A stretch of DNA of 64,000 nt, taken from the NCBI GenBank assembly GCA_025201765.1, contig MU623347.1, positions 1 to 64,000 of the forward strand, in the 5' to 3' direction. Made by a program: the position numbers and the translations under genes. Origin of the DNA: Daldinia sp. FL1419 (taxonomy: Eukaryota; Ascomycota; Sordariomycetes; Xylariales; Hypoxylaceae). The notes below the pieces were generated by a model, which made no database searches, was not told the origin of the DNA, and saw only the letters and a program-made list of their open reading frames with translations. Position 1 is the stretch's first letter; every line of letters begins with the position of its first letter. Shown one piece after another: positions 1 to 14,066 of the stretch.

Positions 1-1554
1 ATCTTTAAAATAAAATTATAAATATCCCCATTTTTATATAATTTTAATTATTATATTATTTTTATAAATTAATTAATTAATTATATTATTAAGGTATATT
101 CTTAATTAATTTATATTTTTAAGAAAGAGGAGGAATGGAATATTGGTTTTTATAATATAGAAATTTATTTAATTAATAAAAATATTAATAATAATTATTT
201 TAAATAATTTAATAAATAGTTTATCATTGAACCTAATATTAGTTTCTTTAATTTAATTAATATTTATTTTTAAATTTTTATTTAGATATTTATTAATAAA
301 AATAAAATATTAATTTTTTTTAATAGTTAATATACAAATTGTTCTAATATTAGGTATAATATTTTAAAATATATTTTTGGTATATTTATTTAAAATAAAA
401 ATGGAATTTTATTTTAAATTGTTAGGTAAGAGAAGGTTGTTAATATGATATTGGAAGGTTTAATTAAATAAATAGGTTGTAATTATAAATAATTTATTAT
501 TATTATTTAAATTAGTTTATAAATTAATTTTTTTATTTTTTAATTAATTAATTTTTAAATTTATATTTATAAGTCTTTTATAGTTGATTAGGAATATTGA
601 ATAGTTTTTCTTAAAAGAACTTTTTCTGGCTTTCTATTTTTTTCTAATTTTTTTATGTTTGTGTTTTGGGTGTGTAATAGATTAGTATCTTTTTTTTTTA
701 TATATCTAATAATGGCATTTCTATGTTTTTAAAGATTATTTAAAATTATATTTACCATTTTTATTATTATAATAATACTTATATTTAATATAAAATATAT
801 TATCTTTATAATTACTATTTCTTTTAATTAAGAATTATTTTACTTTTTTTATTAAATTATAATTCTTAATTAATATTTAAAATTTATTAATTAATTCTTT
901 AATTTAGGTTATTAATTTAAAAAAATTAAATTAAAATTTAGGTAATAATTAATAAATATATTAAATTATTATTATAAGTTATTACTTTTTTTTAAATTCT
1001 AAATTAAATATTTTTTAATATAATAATAATTTATTAATGAGGTTTTTAAGAATTTAAATATTATTTTTCCCTTGGTTTTATTTTTCTACTTTAATATTTA
1101 AAAAAATTATAATAATCTAATTATAATAATATTAAATTTTATTTTATTTAATATTAAAATATTATTTTATAATTAAATATATATTTATAAAATATTAGTG
1201 TTAAAGAATTTTGTAAATGAAGTATAATGTTGTTTTTTTAGAGAGAATAATGGAGAATAAGGTATGGAATTGTATCTATTATATCTTTTTTAAGTAGTAT
1301 ATATTTAAGAAGAATTGAAATTTATTTTTAAAGATATTGTATAATTTATTTATATAATTGAGTTTTTTGTTTTAGGTTTTTTTAAAATAGCTTATTATAA
1401 TAGATAAATATATTTTATTAAGTATTTATTAAGGAGGAATTTTATAGAAAATTTGATAGTAAATGTTTTTAATTGGTATAAAGGTTATTTAAATGGGTTA
1501 TTTATAGGTTTAGGTAATTGTGTTATTAGGTAAGAAAAATTGTAGCCTTTATTA

Positions 1555-1670
1555 GGTTAGTTTTTTGCATTTGGTTGTGGAGGTGGTCTTAGAGGTAGGA
1601 ATGGATTAGTTAATGGTGGTCTAGGGGGTCCAAATTTATTTCTTGAAGGGGGAAGGAATTATTATTATTT
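1555..1670 (+). other. G-rich islet with a Gly-rich reading frame in the AT block
   Basis: This short patch keeps many G residues (runs of ggtggt and ggggg) amid AT-rich sequence. One + frame reads as a Gly/Arg/Asn-rich segment with triplets such as GGL and GGP and is open over about 40 codons. It could be a remnant of a nucleic-acid-binding Gag-like tail, but nothing diagnostic flanks it. It is C-depleted, so it looks like C-to-T converted sequence that kept its guanines. Confidence 0.3.
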
Positions 1671-3289
1671 TTATATAGGGTTAATATTATAATTAAAGTT
1701 GTTTTTTAATATTGAATAAAATGGAGGAGGTTTTTGTAGAGTAGGAAAGAAAAAAGGGAATATAGTATATATTAATTATTAATTATTTTAATTTTTTTAT
1801 TAAAATGGTAAATATTAAATATTTAATATTTTTTATTAATTAATTAAATATTAAAAAATTAATATCTTTTATTAATTAAATAGATATTAATAATTTAATA
1901 TTTATTATTAAAAGGGTAAATATTATTAAATTAATATTTTTTATTAGTTTTAATTAATATATAATATATTAAAATAAGGTAAAAAAAGTTGTTATTATAA
2001 TTAATATTATAAAAAAAGAGCAGGTTATTTTTTATAAAAAATAATTAATATATATTATAATTAAATAATAAATATATTAAAAAGGATATTATTAAGATTA
2101 AAAATATAATTTAAATATAGGATTTAATTTATAAATATTATTAAATTAAAAATTCTCAGTTATTATTATATTAATATTTTTAAATTTATAAAATAAGTAA
2201 AATTAAGGTAAATTATTTCTTTATTAATTTTATAAATTAAGATTCTTTATATTACTATTATTGATTATTTTAATTTAATTTTTTTAAATTTTTTATAATT
2301 TTATAGGAATGGTTTATTTTTAGTTAAAAGAGATTTAAGGGTTATAAAAAAGTTAATGTTATTTTTTCCCATATATATGCTTTTTTTTATTAATATTATT
2401 TTTAATATTAATTAGATTTGTTTTGGTAATTTTATAAAATCTATATTTGAAAAATCTTTAAAATATTCCTTAAATTTGTTTAATATTTTGTTAGTTATTT
2501 AAGTATAAATTTGGTTCTAATTAGTTTCTTTTTAATTAATTAAAGTATATAATGTTTAGGTTATCTTTTATTATATTATAATATTTTTGAAATTTATTAT
2601 TTTGGATTTTATTAAGTTATAATTAAATTATTGTATTAATATAGGTTATTTAGGGATATATTTAAATAATCTTCTTAATTTATTTATGTTTTTTTAGTTA
2701 AAAAAGATTTTATTATTAAAGGATTAATCTTAAACTAATCTTTCCAATTATTTTTTTTATAATATTATAAGATAAGGAAGTAATGAATTTTAATTATCAT
2801 AAAATAATAGGAATTTAAGGAAAGGTTTTTATAATAGTATAAAATAATAATTATTTGTTATAAAAGAGGGGTTTGATAAAAGATGGGGTGTTATTATTAT
2901 TTATATTATTATAATAAGATCTTCCAAATTATTATAATAATAACTCTTCCTTACTAATTTATATTATTATATTTAAATAATATTAATTAATATTAAATTA
3001 AATATACATATAAAAAAAATAATAATAAAAATAAATAATAAATAAAATAATATAATAAAACCTATATATTTATAAATTTTAAAGAGGAGAACTATCTATT
3101 CTAAGCTTGACAGATTTAGAACCCTTATATATACAATATACTAATTATATAATACCTCCTTTACTTATTACAGGGGTCTATAATACCTAATAACATATAA
3201 CCATCATATAATTTTAAAATATATTTTTTGAGCTATTAAGAATAATTATGGTTTTAATTAATAAATTTCAAATATTTTTTTAAAATCAT

Positions 3290-6200
3290 AAAATTATAAA
3301 AGTGCCATAATAATTTATAATTAATAATATTAATAAAAATAATAATAAAGAAATTTATAATAATTATATTAATAGAAAATATTATAAAAATAATAAAAAT
3401 AGAAAATATACTTTTAAGTAATTTAAGAAGGTTTAGAAATATAAATATTGGGTATGTAAAAAGAAAGGTTGTTAATTTATTAAATATTTAAAAGCTAATT
3501 ATAAAAAAATTAGAGAAGATTGGAAGGCTAAATACAACATATTTAAAAAGAATTATACAATTTTTTTAATAGATTATGAAGGGTTTAAAGATTAAAGTTC
3601 AAAATAAGAGGATAATGATATTTATAATATAACTTTAGAGTTGGAAAATGATAAAGATATATAATTTATGGTGGTAGTATACCTATTTAATTAGGCATTT
3701 TATTACTATATTATAACCTTTATTCCTTTAATAATTGAAAAAATTAATATTATTTTTATTTTAAATTAATATATAAAAATTATGTTTTAAGGAATTATGT
3801 TAGATATTAGAGTTATTTGTATTTTAATAATAAGTAAGGGATAATATCTTATTTTTATTAATAAATATTTTAATTAGAAATTTAAGATAAATTATACCTA
3901 TATTAAAAAAGTTAATATTAGATTTAGAAATAAATCTTTTATTAAATTGTTAGGTATAATTATAATTAATATCCCATTTAGTAACGTAAATTTTTATATT
4001 ATGAAGTCAGATATATCATTTTTCCTTTTAATTAAAGATATAGACTATCTAAGAGTATATTTTAATAATATTACTAATTAATTGGTATATAAAAATAGTG
4101 TAATAGTTAATATAAAATAAAAATGGAAATATTTATGGTTTTATTTAAATGATGTTATTTATTTTACAAAGATGGAGCTATAATATCTACACATCTGTTT
4201 TAATTATTTTACAATTAAAAAATTCTATAATTTTTTGGATAAGGTTAGGTATAATGTTAATATAAATAATTTTAAAAAAATTAATAAATTTTGTTATTAT
4301 TATTAAATTAAGGGTAAAGATTTATAGAGGTTTAGGTTTATTTTTAAAGATTTTAATATAAATTTTAATTATGAGGTAGTTGTTAATATTATATATTTGG
4401 AAAAATGATTGGTTTTATATGTGGTTGATATTGTTATTAATTTTTAAATAGTATAATTTATAAAAGGTATTATGGCCAAAAAAATGTGGAAAATGTTAAA
4501 AGAATATTGGATTAATATTTATTTTAATTTTTTAAATATTATTTCTTATAATGTAAGAATAAATTTTAATAATTTGAAATTCCAAAATGAAGTATATGTT
4601 ATTAAAATCATATATTATTAAATATTAATTGAAATACATTAATTTATTAATAAGGTAAAAGGGTATTATAATCTAATCTACCAAATTTATAAAATAATTA
4701 TAGATGAATTTTAAGGTTTTAGTTTAAAGGTATTATGGTTATAAATGATTATGAAGGTAATTAATAATATAATTAATTTTGATAGATTGGTTCTCATATT
4801 GTTTATTTTTAAAACCTATTCCTAAATTAATATAGATTTATTATTTATATTTACTTAGATTTGTTATATTTTAGTAGTGTAGAAGGTTATGATTAAAATT
4901 AAAAAAATTAAATTATAACGCTTTATTTAAGATGTGTTTAATACTTATAATAGCCCTAATATTATAAAAATATTGCTTATATTATTACCTATTGGTAATA
5001 AAATTTTTATTTACTAAGAAAAGGGTGGATAGAAAGGCTTTTATAAAATTATTATAATTATTAATAAAGATATTATTATAATATTTAGTGTATTTAGAAG
5101 AACTTTTATATTCTGGAGTTTTTATATTAAACCTTATATTTAATTTAAGGATAACCTGGTATTTATCAAGGAATTTTAAGTATAATTATTTAAATCTACA
5201 TTTAACCCAAATAATTATAAGATAATTTTAGAAAAAGATCTAATGTATACCAATAATCTTTTATATGTTAATATTTTATATTTTAGTAATAAAAAATAAA
5301 ATAATTTAATTTTAGTATTTTAATTATATATAATAGGAAAGATTATTATTATAAGAAAATTATATGAAATATTAGATATAAAGGAGTTTAATATATTATT
5401 TAGTAAAAGAATCTTATAATTTAAAATATATAACGTATTAATTTATTAAAAAACAATAATTTTTAAATTATAAATAATTTATAAAATAAAAGGAAAGAAT
5501 ATATTGGTACCTTATAAAAAGTTAAGATTTATTATTTAAAGTTATAGTAATCCTAATAAAAAATTTATTATAATGTATATCTTTATTATTTAAAAAATAA
5601 ATCAATACCTTATTCTAACCTTAATTCCAATTCTTTAATATTAAAATATAAAAATTATAATAAAGAATATTATTATAATATATACCTAATTTAAAACATT
5701 TATATAATGAATAATATTTATATAATTATTAACAAAATTAAAAAATAAATACTTTAAAAGGATATTATTATGTATTATTAAATTGTTATATAATTTAATT
5801 AAATTAAAAATATATTAATTTAAAATTTATTTGTATTATTATTAATGGGAATTTAATATAAGATTATTAATATTTAATCTATATTTATTAATAATAGATA
5901 TAATTTTATTTGAAATTATGGATTTTTAAATAAATAATATCTTAAATATTAATATTATAGAATTCCTAATAATAAAAGATAAGGTATTTGTTAAAATTAG
6001 GATCAAAATATACCCCTAAAAGATACTAGATATTAGAACCAAAGATTTCAATAACTTATACTTTATTATTCATAAAAAAGATTATAATATAATTATTATA
6101 TAAAAAAGATAGGTTAAGAAATTTAAATAATTGGATGTAAAATTATTAAATATAATTAAAAAATTTGTTAAACAATGGGTATAAAAAGTGTATATCTTTT

Positions 6201-6925
6201 CCATTTGTTAATTTAAAATAGCCTTCAATTATTTAATAGTAGCCTAATATTTAAAACCAAACCTTAAAAAAATAAAAGCCCTCAATATCCAAATTAAATA
6301 GCAAATAAATAACCAATTATAAAAATTTAATTATATTAATTTAAATCCTTAAAATTTATATTTATATATTTTTATTAATAACTTATTTATAAATAATAAA
6401 AATTTAAATTTATAAATTAATTATATCATTATATTAGGTAATAAAAAACCAATTAACCAAAATAATAAAATCTAAATTATTAATAATATCATTTATTAAT
6501 TATCCATCAAATACAAATATATCACCCGGAACGTACTTACTAACAAAATCTACAAGATAATCTAAGGCTTTAATATCAGATATATTATTCACCATACAAT
6601 CAATACCATTTTAAAATACCTCTTACTACCCAAAGTTCCGTTAATCCTATATATTAATTCATTTTTCTTATACCAATACCTTATTCAAATAAACAATACT
6701 AATAAGAAGAAATTAATAATTAATTTAATAACCTTACAATAATTATATAAAAACCAAAAAATTAATAATATTTAATAAATCTATAACATATATAATCTTA
6801 TAAACACCATAACAAAAACATCCTCAAATAAAACCATACAAATATTGGTAAAAAACAACCAGGTTAACCTGCAATTAAAAGGATAAGTAAAACAAAAATT
6901 AAATATTAAATTTGTAACATAATTA
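3290..6925 (+). mobile_element. RIP-degraded Ty1/Copia retrotransposon, gag-pol relic
   Basis: Copia-type domains can be read in order on the + strand through many stops. A zinc-knuckle remnant YWVCKKKGC lies at 3446-3472. The protease/pre-integrase area around 3,900-4,100 contains YFNNITN and LVYKNS. The integrase region around 4,290-4,700 contains NYEVVV, a remnant of HVVDTAT, and VKGYYNLIY, a remnant of the VERYH motif. The RNase H tail at 6668-6920 contains LYQYLIQINNTNKKKL and LVKNNQVNLQLKG. Stops occur where CAG, CGA or TGG codons would be converted. The first two thirds are depleted in C, the last third in G. LTRs were not delimited; the less mutated stretch at 3,080-3,210 may be leader sequence. 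No frame is functional. Confidence 0.8.
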
Positions 6926-9900
6926 CAAAAAAAAAATAAAATAAATAATAATTATATGATTTATATCTTCAATCTAATATATAATCCCTAAGAAATATTT
7001 ATATATCTATTATTATATAAAGATAAATTTCTTACCTATCTCTCTTAAATAGCTTTTTTTTTTAAATAATTACAATATACTAATTTCACCCTTATTATTA
7101 TTTATTTTATTATTATTTTACTTTTATCTTACGTACGTACCTACCAATAATTAATCATAAATAATATTTTTTGTTTTAATATTATAACTTAATATTATAA
7201 ATTTTTTCCTTCCTTTCTCTTTCTTTTTCTTTTTAGGATTTATTCTTTAACTTTTTAATTTATTCATCCTAAAATGTTTTGTTACATCTAATTAACTATT
7301 AATTAATAAATTCAAAAAATTTTTTTTTTATTTTAAACTTATTAATATAAACTTTTTAAATAATAACTTTATATTAATAATATCTTTAATAATTAATATT
7401 TTGGATAATAGTGATAGTAATAAATCAAATAATTAATTTATTTCTATTATTGTTCTGGTATTTAATTATATTTTTATAATATAATTTAATTAAGTTAATA
7501 ATATAGATAAATTAAAGAAATATTGGAAATTAATTACTTATATTAATAATCTTTTCCTTAATTTTCATTATTTTATAAATAGTTTTTTTAAAATATTTTA
7601 AATAAATTTTAGTTGATTAAAATATTTAAATATTTAATTTAATAGAATTTAAGATCTTTGGCAGTGTTGCAGCTAATTAATATATTTAATAAAAAATTAT
7701 TAATAATAATTTTTAGAAAAACAGTTTTTATTGTCCTTATTATTATAATATAATTCTTTCATAATTATTTAAATAAATATTACCTTTTATATATGTTAAT
7801 ATTTGTAAAAATAATTTTATTAATAAATATATAATTAAAATTTTAACCAATTCTTATTGTATATAAGGTTTGATGGTTTAAGCATTTAACTTTTTAAATA
7901 AAATACTTTATAAGCTTTATAAGGAACATTTCTGATCGTCTAATTCTAAAACTTATACTAATATATGACCGTTTTTTAAATATTATATTTTTTTTGGTGA
8001 AAATAATTGTGGTAATTATCTATATATTATAATTAAATATAACTTTCGGGTTTTTAAATTTCATTTCCTTCGTGTTTGAGTTGATTGTATATTATTTATT
8101 TAAAAAAATGTAATTGAAGAAAACTCCTCAGTTATAAATAAATATAATAATTAGAAATTGGTGAGGAAAATATTTTTTTTTTAAATATAAAAAAAAAATA
8201 ATAATATTAAAATATTATTATATAATTAATATAACAATTTAATTAATAATTAATTTTTATATAAATAAAATTTAAAAAATAAAATAAAATAATTTTTTTT
8301 TTAATTTAATATCTTATTCCTAACCATAATTATAACTATTATGGTAAATTTCAATAAGTTCTTTTATTATCTAATCATATATATTATAATAATTTTTAAT
8401 ATATATTTTATTATTAACCCATTTTTTAATAACTTTTTAAAATTGGGTGAATAAATAGTTATTAACTTACTTAATTGGCACTTACTCTTTAAACAATATT
8501 TTTTCTATAATAATTAGACTAATTTTTTTAAAAATATTATATATATAATTATTAAAATAAATATTTATAACATCTACTTCTTCAATTTTTTTAAAAACTC
8601 CAATATAATTTTTAATTAAATCCATAACATTAATAATATTAAATAATGTAGGCCTTTTACTAAGATCTTTAAACCTCTCTCAAATAAATTTAAATTTCTT
8701 GGAATTATATAGTACAAATTTAAACTTTAATTAATTATAAATTTAGTTTTAAGTAACAATTCTACAAATAATAATTTTAATTTACTTTTTAATATTCTTA
8801 TTAATTATCTAATAAAATATTTCAATAATTATGTTATTTTTAATTATTTTATATTATTAAAAAATATAATATATATTTTTAAACTATTAAATTATATTTA
8901 ATTTATTAAATAAATAATAAAGGTAATTATTAGGTTTAAGTAAAATTAGTTAATATATAATGATTAAATAAGTGTTTTTGTTTTGATTAGAAACATTTAT
9001 CCTTATAATAGGGACTATTATTATTAAATTTTGAATAATGGGTGTAAATATTCTTAATATATATCCTATAATAATTAATAAGATTATAACTAATTATTTT
9101 TGCTGTACAACAATAGGTTTAATATTAATTAATTGGGTAGGTGATATTTTTTAATTTATATTAAATAATTTAATAGTAGGAAGGTTTTGTTATGTTTTGT
9201 TTATATGGGTTATTGATAAAGGTACTAAAAAGATTTCAGAAGGTAATAATGTGTTTAATTGGGGTTGATTAAATAAATTATTAAATATTTATTTAATTAA
9301 TTATTATTTTAAAGGTATGTAAGGGAATATTATATGATTGAGTGTTGGTAGGGGATTTTCTTAAAAGATATATTTTATAGAGTTATAAATTTTAGTTGCA
9401 TTTAATTCAATTTCTATATAAATTATAATAATTTTAGTTTTTAATTGTATAACTTTAACTTCTAATTATATAATTTTAAAGATTTTTAAAAAGATTATTA
9501 ATATTGAAAGGATAATAACTTTAAGTAAGTTTTATCCTTTTTATGTAGATAGGCTGATTAAATTAATAAGAATTAGTTTTAAAATTGTAATGTTTTTTTT
9601 ATGGATTTTTGTATATATTATTATTTAATTATTAGTTTTATAATTATTATTATGGATTTACATAATAATTCTAATTTTTTTAATATTGCTATTTAATTAT
9701 TTAATTAACCCTGTTTTTGAGAACATATATTCTAAAACCAATTTAAAATCCATAATTATTCTTTATTCGTAATAATAAATTATAAATCTTTATAAATCCT
9801 TATAGATCTTTATAATATATTTTTATATAAACTTTTTATAATATTTTAAATAATATTATTTTATATTTTATTAAAATTTATATCTATTTTATTTTTAATA

Positions 9901-11399
9901 ATTAAACTTTTTGGATTATTGTACAATGTTGCCCTGGTATATATATTGTTTAATTAAATAATTTTTAATTATTATATATATTATTGATAGGTTCTTAATG
10001 CTGGTTATGTAAAAATTTAATATTTTTAGGGTTAAATTAATATCTTTTACTCCTTATTCTCTTAATATTTTATTTTTTTAATATAAAGCTATATTCGTCC
10101 TGATTAGATGGTAACAATTTTAATCATATAAATATTAATTATAGTAACCATATTTCAATCCTTATAAATATTAATATTAATTAGATTAATATCTTAATTC
10201 TAATTAACCAAATAATTTTAATCTTTTTAAGACTAAATATTATTGATAATAGAGTAAAATATACAAAATGATTATATCTTAAATATAATATTAAAATAAT
10301 TAAATAAAAGAATTAATAAAGGTAATTATTAATAATGGTAGTTAATATTTAAAAAATTATATTTAATTAAAAATAAAAAAATTAAAAATTATTGTAAAAA
10401 ATTCTATAAATATAATATTTAAAGAATTCTTAAGAACTTAATTTAATTAAATAAAAATCAATTCTAAAAGGCTTATATATATTTAAAAAAGTTTGTAAAT
10501 ATTTTAAAAGTAATTATTCCATAAAAATTAAAAATAACTTCAATTATATAATTACATTATATAATTTAATATATAATTAAATATAAAATTAATTAATTAA
10601 GATATAGTTGAATATAATATAAGGCTAATTAATTAAAAGAGGTTAATATGGCTGGTCAATTAGAAAAAAGTTCATATATTTAGCTAATAAAATATAAATA
10701 ATTTATAAAACCTTTAAAATCTAAACTTTTTTAATTTAAAAAAATATTTTAATATTTTAATTAAATAAGAAAAAATAATAAAATTAAAAAAAATTAAATA
10801 TATAAAATTATTTAAAATTTAAAAATTATAAGATCAATATATAAAATTATTATATTAAATAAGGTACTATTTTTTTATTACTTATATATTTTCGTTATAA
10901 CAAAAAACCTTAAAAAAACTTAAGACATATAAAACCAAACTTTAATCACAAATATTCGCCATTACCAGAATTAATATTAAAGAATCTTTAAAATATAAAT
11001 GTAATAATAAAAAATTTTAATGTATATTATCCCTTATAAGATAAAAAGAAAAAATATCCCAATATGTTTCTAAAATCTTTAAGCTAACAATCTGATAAAA
11101 CCTTAAATTCACCATAAAAACAAAAACAATAACTAAATAAACACAATATTATAAAAATTCAACACTAAACCTAACATAGATAAATAAAAGATTTAAATAT
11201 TTAAGATTAAGGCCTTTTAATTAAGAAGGATTTAATTATATTATTTAATACCTTAACATTATTATATTATACCCAAACCCAATCCAAAACCAATCCAGGT
11301 TAGAAGGTTAAGTATGAAAATATTTAGATAAAAGGTTTATAAAAATTGAAGTATAGAATATAAATATATTAAAAAAAATAAACAATCTTAAAAAATTTA

Positions 11400-13550
11400 A
11401 TAAATATATGGAATGCTTTACTAAAAAATTAAAAAGGATTATTTTAATTATAGTTCTACGCTGTGCCTAGCCTATAGCGTAATTAATGCCATAATAGAAT
11501 AATAAAATTAAAATATTTTATAAAAAGATAAAAAAAATATATAAATAATGGATAAATTAAAAAATATAAAGATATTAAAAAGTTTTTAACAAAACTTAAG
11601 CAATACTAAAAAAAATTATAAGTAAAATTAAAAAAAATAATTGAAAATTGACTTTAATAAAAATTTTAAAAAATAATAAAATCCTATAAAAGATAAAAAA
11701 ATAAATTAAATTATATAATTAATAATTTATTAAAAAAAAAAGCCTTTTAATGCTACACCATTAACTTAATAAAAAATTATAAGTTATAAATAAAAAAAAG
11801 AAAAATATAATATTAAAAGAAAAATTTTTCCCAAACCCTGCAATTAATTTATTTAATATCCCCAACCTCACCATATAACCAAAAAAATCCCAAAAAAATA
11901 AATTTAATATATTTAAAGGAATAAAATTAAAAAAAATAAAAATAATTTTAAAAATAATTAAATTATAAAAAATTATTGATAAGGATTTATTATTAATAGA
12001 ATTCTTTAAGGTATATAAAAAATAATTATTTAAAACATTTATTATAATTATAATATAAAGTTTTATATTTAGATATTATTTGAAGGTGTTTTATAAAGTT
12101 ATAATAATAATATTACTAAAACCCAAAAAATCTAAAAAAGAAAAAAACTTTTTAGGCATTTATAAACCAATATTCTTTTTAAGGATTATAAATAAAATAA
12201 TTAAAAAAATAATGGCAAATTATATTATAAAAGTAATAAAATAATATTAACTATTTCTAAAAGGTTAAATAAGAAATAGATTAATTAAATCCACAAAAAT
12301 AATTATTAGGATAGTAACAGAGGTTATATATACTATATAATGTGTTAACGTTTTAACATTACTCCTACAACTTAATATTTTAAACATTTTTAATAATATT
12401 ATATTATAAAGGCTTGTATACATATTACATTAGAAAAGGTACCCAATATGGATAATAAATTAGGTTAATAATTTTATAAAAAAATAAAAAATACAATTAA
12501 TTCTTAATAATAAAAAAGGTAAGGCCTATTTCTTTATTATAAATATCCCATAAAACTCCCCATTATTACCTATCCTATTTATTATTTATATAACCACCCT
12601 ATATAAAGAATTAAATTAAAAAAATATCTTAATTATCAACTTCACAAATAATACAAATATACTAATAATAGGACATTCTATAACCAAAAATTATACTAAA
12701 TTAGAACAAATATATAAAATATACTTAAACTAAATACAAAAATACAACATAACCTTTATAATATAAAAAAATAAATTCATACATTTTACAAAAGCCTATT
12801 AAACACCAACCACAAAGATTAAACTAAATGGTATAATTATTAAACCCAAAAAAACATTAAATTCCTTAGAATATAACTAAACAAAAAATTTAAATAAAAT
12901 AAACATCTAAAAATAATTAAAATAAAAATAGAAAAATAATAATATGCCCTTTCCAAACTAATAACATCAACATAAGATTACAATACAACCTAAACAAAAA
13001 AAATCTATACAAAAATAATACAAAACATAATAACATATAAAATAATAATATAACACACTTTAAACCAAAACCATAAAACAAAAGACATCATTAAGAAACT
13101 AGGTACCATTCAATCAACCTACCTATAAAAAATCAATAACACATACAAAACAACAAAAATATCACAACTAAAAATAAAACTGGACTACCCCCCAATACAC
13201 CTTTACCTAAACATAATAACAATAATAATTAAATTTTATATAAATAATAAAGGCTTTAATTTCAAAATTTAAGAAATAAAGTAGAAAATTCAAAAATAAA
13301 TAGAATTTTAAAAACCTAAAAAACAACAAGATCTTCCCATTATTACTCAAACACCAGATATACATACTACAAAAGCCAAAATCAACTAAAACATTAAATA
13401 AAAAAAATGCTAATACCCTAAAAAAACCTTCTTAAATCATTAAATAGAAAAATAAAAACAATATAAAAAAGACATTGTTATACTAACAACTCAATCACCA
13501 CCCCCTAACATAAAAATTAATAATTAATATTTCAATTTGTAAAAATATAA
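11400..13550 (+). mobile_element. RIP-degraded Tad-type LINE (non-LTR) reverse transcriptase relic
   Basis: The + strand reads as a LINE ORF2 with many TAA/TAG stops. The segment NFLGIYKPIFFL at about 12,146-12,181 corresponds to the 'YRPISLL' block of Tad/Jockey-like reverse transcriptases and is followed by IIKKIMANYI. The block corresponding to 'GIPQGSPLSPILF' reads NSPLLPILFI near 12,555-12,585. FTNNT at 12,641-12,655 is the decayed FADDT catalytic box, followed by LIIGHSIT. KFIHFTKA and IKLNGIIIKPKKTL follow near 12,775-12,860. The substitutions are one-sided (G to A on the + strand: Asp to Asn, Gly to Lys/Arg, Trp to stop). An upstream part back to about 10,900 may be ORF1 or endonuclease but I could not place motifs there. 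Confidence 0.8.
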
Positions 13551-13974
13551 AACATTAGTACTATTATAAATATATATTAAAAAAATAAGATTAAAAACCT
13601 TCTTATTTAATAAAAGGATTCTTAAAATAAATATTCTTAAATATAAATATAATAAAAGGAAAATAATATAATATATAATTCTTAAATATCCCAAATATAT
13701 TTTAACACAAACCCATCTTAAATAAAATTTAATTCCAAAAATTTTCTTAACTAATATAAACTATAAAAAAATATTATCCAACCCTAATAAAACCCTATTA
13801 ATAACTTATTAATTCTTTAAACAAATTTAATTACCTATATACAAAATAATATTATAACTTATTTAACATAAACATTTCCAAAAATTTCAAATTAAATAAA
13901 AAAAATTTATAATCAAATAAAAAAATATAAATAATAATATATTAATAAGGTCCTTTAAAAAGATTATATCTACT

Positions 13975-14066
13975 TAAGATCGCTCCGTACCTATTCCAAA
14001 CTGTACTCATCAAAATCATCCTCCTCCACATCCGCCTCCTCGTCCTCCTCCTCACTCTCCTTGGTC
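13975..14066 (-). pseudogene. GC-rich islet coding an acidic C-terminal tail
   Basis: About 90 bp of normal GC content sits inside the AT block. On the minus strand it gives an unbroken frame beginning MTKESEEEDEEADVEEDD and ending in a stop after about 25 codons. The frame continues upstream (14,067-14,130, minus) into AT-rich sequence with recognisable codons but a stop, so it looks like the acidic C-terminal tail of a longer minus-strand protein that has otherwise been mutated. The product is unknown; it could be the end of a transposon protein or of a captured host gene. It ends just beyond the converging LINE relic. Confidence 0.4.
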
